This document shows positions 6,055 to 10,848 of a DNA stretch of 10,848 nt, piece after piece. Origin of the DNA: a bacterium (GTDB lineage Bacteria > JAHJDO01); the NCBI GenBank assembly GCA_023129655.1, contig JAGMBN010000036.1, positions 1-10,848 of the forward strand, read 5' to 3'. The notes beneath the pieces are model-generated. The model did no database searches and was not told where the DNA came from. It was given only the letters and a program-made list of their open reading frames with translations. Position numbers and translations under genes: made by a program. Position 1 is the stretch's first letter, and each line of letters begins with the position of its first letter.

Positions 6055-6198
6055 ATGGCAGAAGGTTATTGTGTGAAGTGCAAGGCTAAGAAAGAAATGA
6101 AAGATGCCAAAGAAGTTACGATGAAGAATGGCAGAAAAGCAATGAAAGGCGTTTGTCCAAGCTGCGGTACCGGTATGTATCGGATAATGGGCAAGTAA
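6055..6198 (+). CDS. Small zinc-ribbon protein, DUF5679 family
   Basis: A 47-residue protein, MAEGYCVKCKAKKEM at the N-terminus and KGVCPSCGTGMYRI near the C-terminus. Two CxxC pairs, Cys6/Cys9 and Cys36/Cys39, should bind one zinc ion in a ribbon fold. Between them is a basic stretch with KEVTMKNGRKAMKG, which I recognise as the DUF5679 pattern. Length is normal for that family, so it is complete. Its function is not known to me; many Lys/Arg residues would suit nucleic-acid or ribosome contact, but that is inference. It has its own candidate promoter, the best SD in the window and a possible terminator after it, so it is probably a single-gene, strongly translated unit between the MATE and biotin genes. 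Confidence 0.9.
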   Translation: MAEGYCVKCKAKKEMKDAKEVTMKNGRKAMKGVCPSCGTGMYRIMGK

Positions 6199-6222
6199 TA
6201 ATTACCTGTCTTTTGTTTTATG

Positions 6223-6270
6223 TGCCGTAGATGAAATTTTATTAAGTTTTGTCTGCGGCATCTTTATTTT
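6223..6270 (+). terminator. Possible rho-independent terminator after the DUF5679 gene
   Basis: TGCCGTAGA (6223-6231) pairs with TCTGCGGCA (6252-6260), with one G-U pair and a 20-nt loop. TCTTTATTTT follows as a broken T-tract. The loop is long and the tail is impure, but the position just after a one-gene unit and before bioH fits. Confidence 0.5.
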
Positions 6271-6278
6271 AGAGAATA

Positions 6279-6284
6279 TATAAT
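6279..6284 (+). promoter_or_regulatory. Consensus -10 hexamer just before bioH
   Basis: TATAAT matches the consensus exactly but ends only 3 nt before the ATG at 6288, and no good -35 sits 16-18 nt upstream. If used, transcription would begin at about 6290-6292 and the message would be essentially leaderless, starting at ATG 6294. It may be chance in AT-rich DNA. Confidence 0.25.
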
Positions 6285-6287
6285 TGA

Positions 6288-7025
6288 ATGCAGATGACTA
6301 ATTTACGCCCTCCTCTTTTATTTATTTCCGGCTGGGGAATGAGCGAAACTATTTGGAAATATCAAATAGAATATTTTAGACAGAATTATAAAACTCTTGC
6401 TGTATCTCTTGAAGGAGACTGTATGAGAGCGCATACAGAACACTTGCTCGGGATTATAAAAAAATCAAAATTAAAGAACATTAACCTTGTGGGATGGTCA
6501 ATGGGCGGCATGTTCGCTATTAATTTTGTATCTCAATACCCTGAATATGTGAAGAAACTTGTTCTTGTGAGCGCTCCTGCAAAATTTGTTGCTTCAGGGG
6601 ATTATGACGCAGGTATATCACACATTGTTATGCAAGGCTTTATCAACAAGTTCAGAAAATCACCTGTGAGAATGCTAGGTAATTTTGCTGGTCTTATTTT
6701 GAAGAACGCAGAATTTAATGAAGAAGATTTGAATTTAATAAAGCAATCGTCAAACATATCTGATAAAAACAAAGCTCTTCAGGATTTATTACTGCTCAGA
6801 GATTGTGATATGAGAGATAAATTGCGTTTTATAAAAATTCCAACTCTCATAATTCACGGAAAAAGGGATATGGTATGTCCTTATGCATGCGCAGATTATT
6901 TGCATGGCAAAATAAAGAATTCTGTTCTTCATGCGTTTGAAAACACAGGACATATTCCATTTGTAACGAAACATAAGGAATTTAATATTTTACTTGATGG
7001 ATTTTTCAAAGATAATGAATTTTAA
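6288..7025 (+). CDS. bioH: BioH-like pimeloyl-ACP methyl ester carboxylesterase
   Basis: An alpha/beta hydrolase of 245 residues, expected to remove the methyl group from pimeloyl-ACP methyl ester and end the BioC/BioH branch of biotin synthesis in the cytoplasm. PLLFISGWGMSETIW (9-23) forms the oxyanion-side strand and turn. The nucleophile is Ser71 in GWSMGG. Asp194 in HGKRDMVCP and His222 in ENTGHIPF complete the triad. Length is close to E. coli BioH. The hydrolase superfamily is broad, so the BioH call rests heavily on the directly overlapping bioC and following bioD. The start could be ATG 6288 or ATG 6294; neither has a good SD (AGAGA at 6271-6275 is far). The 3' end overlaps bioC by 11 nt. 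Confidence 0.82.
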   Translation: MQMTNLRPPLLFISGWGMSETIWKYQIEYFRQNYKTLAVSLEGDCMRAHTEHLLGIIKKSKLKNINLVGWSMGGMFAINFVSQYPEYVKKLVLVSAPAKFVASGDYDAGISHIVMQGFINKFRKSPVRMLGNFAGLILKNAEFNEEDLNLIKQSSNISDKNKALQDLLLLRDCDMRDKLRFIKIPTLIIHGKRDMVCPYACADYLHGKIKNSVLHAFENTGHIPFVTKHKEFNILLDGFFKDNEF

Positions 7026-7851
7026 ACATAGGACGAAGTTCTCATTTTCAAAAAGCGCTTCAAAGTATGATGATATTGCCGGACTGCAGTTTAAGATTGC
7101 GGATATACTGATCTCAATGCTGGATAAGTCTAAATGCGCCTTGAGAATACTTGATATAGGAACAGGAACAGGTTATCTTGTTGATAAGCTTGAGCGTGCG
7201 TTCCCGAACGCAAAAATACATGCCGCTGATATCGCCTTTGGAATGGTCAAAATATCCTCAGCAAAAAAACGCATTAGCAGAACCAGTTTCGCGCAGGCAG
7301 ATGCTGAATTTTTACCGTATAAGAATGATACGTTTGATATAGTGATCTCAAATTCCGTATATCAGTGGATGGAAAACTATTCAAGAGGGATAAGTGAATT
7401 GTATAGAGTTATAAAACCAGAAGGGAAATTCCTTTTTTCAATGTTTGGAGGAGAGACATTGCGCGAACTTGGTATATCATTTATAGAAGCGCATAATACT
7501 TTGGGCACACAGCCTAATTCTCATTGTATTGATTTTATTGATGATAAGAAACTTATCAGTCTTCTTAGTAAATTTAAAGGAGTTGACGCGCAAAAAATTA
7601 CAAAAAGAGTATATTATAGTGATGTTACGAATTTATTGACCTATCTTAAGTCTATAGGGTCTCACAATCACTTATACGGCTCAGGGAATGGATTAGGCAA
7701 TAGAAGACTAATGAACAAAATGGAAGAGGTGTATACGAAAAAATATTCCGAGGATAATAAGATTTTTGCGACTTATGACATACTGATTGCGCAGGGGCAA
7801 AAGAGGGCACATCCCCCTAGTTCCGCCTGCGGCGAAACTAGGGGGATGTAA
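7015..7851 (+). CDS. bioC: Malonyl-ACP O-methyltransferase
   Basis: Methylates malonyl-ACP with S-adenosylmethionine, disguising it so that fatty-acid enzymes can elongate it to pimeloyl-ACP methyl ester. The 278-residue product has the class-I SAM-binding motif LDIGTGTGYL (46-55), Asp72 after strand 2, and Asp97 in QADAEFLPY. DIVISNSVYQWMENYSRGISELYRVIKPEG follows in two parts, 108-118 and 119-137. The SNSVYQW region, and the later TYLKSIGSHNH, are characteristic of BioC. I choose ATG 7015 because FKHRTKFSFSKSASKYDDIA then fits the usual BioC N-terminus; TTG 6994 and ATG 6997 are possible but lie deeper in bioH. The last 15 or so residues (RAHPPSSACGETRGM) and part of the TAA come from the inverted repeat at 7809-7849. 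The family domain ends near AQGQK. Confidence 0.9.
   Translation: MNFKHRTKFSFSKSASKYDDIAGLQFKIADILISMLDKSKCALRILDIGTGTGYLVDKLERAFPNAKIHAADIAFGMVKISSAKKRISRTSFAQADAEFLPYKNDTFDIVISNSVYQWMENYSRGISELYRVIKPEGKFLFSMFGGETLRELGISFIEAHNTLGTQPNSHCIDFIDDKKLISLLSKFKGVDAQKITKRVYYSDVTNLLTYLKSIGSHNHLYGSGNGLGNRRLMNKMEEVYTKKYSEDNKIFATYDILIAQGQKRAHPPSSACGETRGM
7809..7849. repeat. GC-rich inverted-repeat element, copy C, across the bioC end
   Basis: This is the cleanest copy. ACATCCCCCTAGTT (7809-7822) pairs with AACTAGGGGGATGT (7836-7849), and CGCC (7824-7827) with GGCG (7831-7834) around a TGC loop; there is one mismatch (7823/7835). It lies wholly within the bioC frame, adds the last codons, and its final T begins the TAA stop. 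Its G-run (7841-7845) is 10 nt before the bioD ATG and may act as the SD. It is followed by A residues rather than T, so it is not a normal terminator. Confidence 0.88.
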
Positions 7852-7855
7852 AAAT

Positions 7856-8554
7856 ATGCAGAAAGGCGTTTTTATTGCAGGGACTGATACTGGGGTTGGC
7901 AAGACTGTTATAGCTGGAGGATTGGCTCGCCTGCTTCGCAATATGGGGATAAATGTTGGTGTTATGAAGCCTGTTGAGACAGGTGGGGAATATAAAAATG
8001 GCAAACTTGTTGGCAAGGATACTGAATATCTGATCAGAATGAGTAAAGTTCAAGACATTTACAGCCATATCAATCCTTATATATTGCAACATCCTTTAGC
8101 TCCATATGCTGCCGCAAAGATTGAAGGAAAGCGAATATACAAGAAGAAAATATTTGCATCTTTTAGAAACCTTACGGATAAACACGATTTTTTAATCGTT
8201 GAAGGATGCGGCGGATTTCTTGTGCCAATAACATCCAATTATATGATTTCTGCCCTTGCCAGAGATATGAAACTTCCTGTTATAGTTGTTGCAAGAGCAG
8301 GGTTGGGAACTATTAACCATACTCTCTTAACTCTGGATCATGCGCGAAAAGCAGGAGTTAAGGTAATAGGCGTTATTATAAATAAGACCAGCAAAAATAT
8401 TCAGATGTCTGAGAAAACAAATCCACAGGCTATAAGAGCTTTTGGCAGGGTGCCGATACTGGGTGTAATACCATATACTTCAGGACGTAAGAAAATGGAT
8501 GTTGTTATCAACAAATATATAGACATTGGAAAAATTTTATACAATAATACCTAG
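7856..8554 (+). CDS. bioD: Dethiobiotin synthetase
   Basis: Closes the ureido ring of dethiobiotin from 7,8-diaminopelargonate, CO2 and ATP, the step before biotin synthase. The 232-residue protein has the P-loop GTDTGVGKT (9-17) with Lys16, then Lys38 in VMKPVETG (36-43). EGCGG (116-120) corresponds to the family EGAGG loop, with Cys for Ala. VVARAGLGTINHTLLTL and GVIINK are also typical. The frame remains open upstream to 7787, but those codons read through the repeat element and give no family sequence. ATG 7856 gives the expected MQKGVFIAGTDTG start. The only SD candidate is the AGGGGG at the repeat end, 10 nt upstream. It follows bioC by 4 nt, so bioH-bioC-bioD form one operon. bioF, bioA and bioB must lie elsewhere. 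Confidence 0.94.
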   Translation: MQKGVFIAGTDTGVGKTVIAGGLARLLRNMGINVGVMKPVETGGEYKNGKLVGKDTEYLIRMSKVQDIYSHINPYILQHPLAPYAAAKIEGKRIYKKKIFASFRNLTDKHDFLIVEGCGGFLVPITSNYMISALARDMKLPVIVVARAGLGTINHTLLTLDHARKAGVKVIGVIINKTSKNIQMSEKTNPQAIRAFGRVPILGVIPYTSGRKKMDVVINKYIDIGKILYNNT

Positions 8555-8574
8555 AAAGTTATGAGGAGAAAACA

Positions 8575-9333
8575 ATGAGAATTATTGCAATTGCAAAAAA
8601 TACCTTTAAAGAAGCATTAAGAGGAAAGATGTTCAACATTATGTTGATCTTTGCTCTGGTTACTATTGGAAGCACAAAGATGTTTTCGTTTTTTACTCCG
8701 CGAGAAGAGATGAAAATGATTAAAGATATGGGTTTTTTCTTTATAACAATTTTTGGGCTGCTGATAGCGATTATTCTTGGAGCAAGATTAATTTATGAAG
8801 AACTGGAAAAAAAGACAATATATACCGTGCTTTCTAAACCGGTTCGTAAATATGAGCTTATTTTAGGAAAGCTATTTGGCGCAATGTTTACACTGCTTAT
8901 TAATCTCTGTTTTATGACCGCTGTGTTTTTAGTGGTGCTTTATCTAAAGGAGCGCGCGCTGAATTTTGAAATATTCAAAGCTATGTTTCTAATTTTTATT
9001 AGTTTATCCCTACTTAGTTCTATTGCTATTATGTTCTCAACATTTTCTACCATGTGGATAAGTATAACTTTAACACTATTTATCTATATTGTAGGAAATA
9101 TATTTGAGTATCTTAAACATCTGGCGCAAAAAGGCGGCATAGTATTGAAATTCGTTCTTGAAGGGGCGTATTACCTTTTCCCTAATTTTACTAATTTCAA
9201 CATAAATCGGGACGTTGTTCATGGCACAGCAGTATCAGGTCTGCACATACTTAAAGTTACGGTTTATGGGCTAAACTATATAATAATATTTACGCTTCTT
9301 TCCATATTGTTTTTTAGGAAACGGGAAGTATGA
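8575..9333 (+). CDS. ABC-2 type transporter permease subunit
   Basis: A 252-residue integral membrane protein with about six hydrophobic segments, near residues 20-38, 53-71, 101-123, 135-155, 158-177 and 228-247. Between the second and third is EELEKKTIYTVLSKPVRKYELILGK (in part 75-99), the cytoplasmic motif typical of ABC-2 exporter permeases. A late loop with YYLFPNFTNFNI is also common in this group. It should pair with an ATPase to export a lipid, polysaccharide or other substrate, but no ATPase gene is adjacent here: bioD lies 20 nt upstream and a TPR protein follows. GAGGAG (8563-8568), 6 nt before ATG, supports the start. The gene overlaps the next by 4 nt (ATGA), so the two probably act together. 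Substrate unknown. Confidence 0.82.
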   Translation: MRIIAIAKNTFKEALRGKMFNIMLIFALVTIGSTKMFSFFTPREEMKMIKDMGFFFITIFGLLIAIILGARLIYEELEKKTIYTVLSKPVRKYELILGKLFGAMFTLLINLCFMTAVFLVVLYLKERALNFEIFKAMFLIFISLSLLSSIAIMFSTFSTMWISITLTLFIYIVGNIFEYLKHLAQKGGIVLKFVLEGAYYLFPNFTNFNINRDVVHGTAVSGLHILKVTVYGLNYIIIFTLLSILFFRKREV

Positions 9334-10067
9334 GATTTAGACCTCAAAAAATACATTTCATATTTCTTATTGTTATTTTGATATTGCTGGTTGTAGTCGT
9401 GCCTTTACAGCGTAGCATAGACAGGGACTTGGACAAATTACATCCGGAGAGAAAACTAGTTACTGCTCCGGCAGGGGAATTTCTGGGGCAGTTTCTCTTT
9501 GGTTTCAAGGATATTATTGTAGATCTAATGTGGCTTAGAATAGATTACTACTGGGATCACCAGCAGCAGGAGAAGATGTTCCCACTCTACAGAATGATCA
9601 CCAAGCTTGACCCACGCTTTCTTGACGCATGGATTCTATGGGCATGGAATATCGGATACAATCTTAGCGCATCCGTAAAGGATCCTGAAATAAAAGAAAA
9701 ATGTTATTGGGCGGATGTCAATATATTAAAAGAAGGCATAAAGTTTAATCAGGATAAGTATGACCTGTTCTTTGAGTGCGGCTGGGTTTATTACCATAAG
9801 TTAAAATTATACGCAGAAGCTGCTAAGTACTTTGCGTTAGCTGGACAGCGCAAAGAACGTCCAATGTATGTTACTCACATTCTTGCTCATAGCTATGCAA
9901 AGCAGCATAACTGGCAAAAATCTTTGGGGATATGGAAATCTGTTAAGGGAAAAGGATATAAAAATTGGACACAATCTGAAGTTGCGAGAAGACACATAAA
10001 GAAGATGGAAAAATATATTGAAATGGAACAAAGGGGCGAAACAGTTAAGGATGAGATGTACCCGTGA
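9330..10067 (+). CDS. Membrane-anchored TPR-like protein
   Basis: A 245-residue protein with one hydrophobic N-terminal segment (about 8-26) preceded by basic residues, so it is probably a signal anchor with the rest outside the cytoplasm. PLQRSIDRDLDKLHPER follows. From about residue 60 the sequence is rich in Trp, Tyr and helical repeats resembling degenerate TPRs: YRMITKLDPRFLDAWILWAW (87-106), LKEGIKFNQDKYDLFFECGW (133-152) then AEAAKYFALAG, and ILAHSYAKQHNWQKSLGIWK. Such repeats usually bind proteins or peptides. I do not recognise a named family. The 4-nt overlap with the ABC-2 permease suggests that it serves that transporter, perhaps as a periplasmic partner; this is inference. No SD is obvious beyond coupling. 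The C-terminus is charged and appears complete. Confidence 0.7.
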   Translation: MRFRPQKIHFIFLIVILILLVVVVPLQRSIDRDLDKLHPERKLVTAPAGEFLGQFLFGFKDIIVDLMWLRIDYYWDHQQQEKMFPLYRMITKLDPRFLDAWILWAWNIGYNLSASVKDPEIKEKCYWADVNILKEGIKFNQDKYDLFFECGWVYYHKLKLYAEAAKYFALAGQRKERPMYVTHILAHSYAKQHNWQKSLGIWKSVKGKGYKNWTQSEVARRHIKKMEKYIEMEQRGETVKDEMYP

Positions 10068-10103
10068 GGGCATAATTCTTAATTTCTAATTTTAAATTTT
10101 TAA

Positions 10104-10132
10104 TTGATTTGAGTTGTCTTGTATGATATTTT
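10104..10132 (+). promoter_or_regulatory. Candidate promoter for mreB
   Basis: The 93-nt gap before mreB is very AT-rich. TTGATT (10104-10109), 17 nt, then TATTTT (10127-10132) is one reading. TATGAT (10122-10127) is a better -10, but lies only 12 nt after TTGATT. Either would give a leader of about 20-30 nt with the SD GGAGG at 10151-10155. The exact elements are uncertain. Confidence 0.35.
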
Positions 10133-10160
10133 TAGATTAGTAAATAACATGGAGGAATGA

Positions 10161-10848
10161 ATGAATACAATTTTTCAGTCTGTTTTTAACTTGTTTTCAA
10201 ACGATATGGGAATAGATCTTGGAACGTCCACTACACTTATATACGCAAAGGGCAAGGGCATTGTTCTTTCTGAGCCATCGGTTGTTGCTATAAGAGGAAA
10301 TACGAGCAAAGTGCTGGCTGTTGGAAATGACGCAAAGAAAATGCTTGGAAGAACACCCGGGGATATTTCTGCAATAAGACCTTTAAAGGATGGAGTCATT
10401 GCGGATTTTGAGGTAGTGGAGATAATGCTAAGACATTTTATAACAAAAATCCATAATAGAAGAATGTTTATAAGCCCAAGAGTAATTGTTGCTATCCCAT
10501 CAGGTATAACAGCTGTAGAAAGGAGGGCTGTGGAGGATTCAGCTATCCATGCCGGTGCAAAGGAGGTTTATTTAATTGGAGAACCAATGGCAGCAGCTGT
10601 AGGCGCAGGACTTCCTGTTCAGGATCCGGCCGCAAGTATGATTGTAGATATAGGAGGCGGAACTACAGAAGTTGCTGTTATATCTCTTGTTGGTAGTGTT
10701 TATGGACGGACAATCCGTATTGCAGGCGATGAAATGGATACAGCTATCATAGAGCATATTAAGAGAGCGTATAATGTTCTTATCGGTGAACGTACGGCAG
10801 AGAATATAAAAATAAAAATAGGCTCAGCATTTCCAGCAGACAAAGAGG
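10161..10848 (+). CDS. mreB: Rod shape-determining protein MreB, cut by window edge
   Basis: Bacterial actin homologue that forms ATP-dependent filaments on the inner membrane and guides lateral wall synthesis. The first 229 codons are visible out of a usual length of about 340. The N-terminal segment FQSVFNLFSN is amphipathic and may bind the membrane. Phosphate loop 1 is DMGIDLGTSTTLIYAKG (15-31); AIPSGITAVERRAV and GEPMAAAVGAGLPV follow; phosphate loop 2 is IVDIGGGTTEVAVISL (161-176). IRIAGDEMDTAI comes next, and the sequence stops within the nucleotide-binding region near GERTAENIKIKIG. GGAGG (10151-10155), 5 nt before ATG 10161, fixes the start; an ATG 4 nt earlier is in a frame that ends quickly. 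mreC, mreD, pbp2 or rodA commonly follow this gene, but they are beyond the edge. Confidence 0.97.
   Translation, partial: MNTIFQSVFNLFSNDMGIDLGTSTTLIYAKGKGIVLSEPSVVAIRGNTSKVLAVGNDAKKMLGRTPGDISAIRPLKDGVIADFEVVEIMLRHFITKIHNRRMFISPRVIVAIPSGITAVERRAVEDSAIHAGAKEVYLIGEPMAAAVGAGLPVQDPAASMIVDIGGGTTEVAVISLVGSVYGRTIRIAGDEMDTAIIEHIKRAYNVLIGERTAENIKIKIGSAFPADKE

Noticed and set aside
6199..6287. BirA operator or biotin riboswitch-like control before bioH
   Set aside because: No long dyad of the TTGTAAACC/GGTTTACAA type is present; the only dyad is the TGCCG/CGGCA stem with a 20-nt loop.
7787..7855. Upstream extension of bioD by 23 codons
   Set aside because: The codons read through the palindromic repeat and the end of bioC and give no family sequence. 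ATG 7856 gives the conserved dethiobiotin synthetase N-terminus and suitable spacing to the G-run.
10068..10160. Terminator or gene between the TPR gene and mreB
   Set aside because: The stretch is a low-complexity TAATTT/AAATT run without a GC stem. Only weak promoter-like hexamers and the mreB SD can be supported.
1..10848. CRISPR array, tRNA or rRNA genes, phage or defence genes
   Set aside because: No regularly spaced direct repeats, no tRNA-like cloverleaf or CCA-ended segment that I can see, and every long frame has a housekeeping or transporter assignment.

Overview
This is an AT-rich, gene-dense chromosomal segment from a bacterium. Ten genes look intact inside the window. An eleventh and a twelfth run off the two edges, and one transposase gene is broken. 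Almost everything reads on the + strand, with short gaps, stop/start overlaps and Shine-Dalgarno (SD) sequences. Single-gene phosphatidylethanolamine enzymes (PssA plus a short-type Psd), MreB, BioC/BioH-type biotin synthesis and a one-anchor TPR protein next to an ABC-2 permease suggest a Gram-negative-like, uncultivated lineage. My weak guess is Omnitrophota or a relative. No rRNA or other marker here settles it.

Layout. Positions 1-320 (- strand) hold the N-terminal part of a DUF1846 protein. Positions 321-1061 have no intact gene: they contain a decayed DDE transposase fragment, small GC-rich palindromes, a possible terminator and promoter, and a 102-bp inverted-repeat element. Next come psd-pssA (1062-2410), which convert CDP-diacylglycerol to phosphatidylserine and then phosphatidylethanolamine. 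trpE-trpG (2512-4559) form anthranilate synthase. A MATE efflux pump (4634-5995) is followed by a 47-residue DUF5679 zinc-ribbon protein (6055-6198) with the strongest SD in the window. bioH-bioC-bioD (6288-8554) cover the protected-malonyl (pimeloyl-ACP) route and dethiobiotin synthesis; bioF, bioA and bioB are not here. An ABC-2 permease and a TPR protein (8575-10067) overlap by 4 nt. mreB starts at 10161 and runs off the right edge.

The most unusual signal is a family of short GC-rich inverted repeats ending in ACATCCCCCT / AGGGGGATGT. Copies sit at pssA/trpE, trpG/MATE and bioC/bioD. In two of the three the repeat supplies the stop codon of the upstream gene. In all three its terminal G-run lies 9-11 nt before an ATG, where an SD should be. 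A different repeat family lies in the presumed 5' leader of psd. I did not find a defence system, CRISPR array, tRNA, rRNA or recognised riboswitch. Apart from the repeats, this looks like ordinary housekeeping chromosome.
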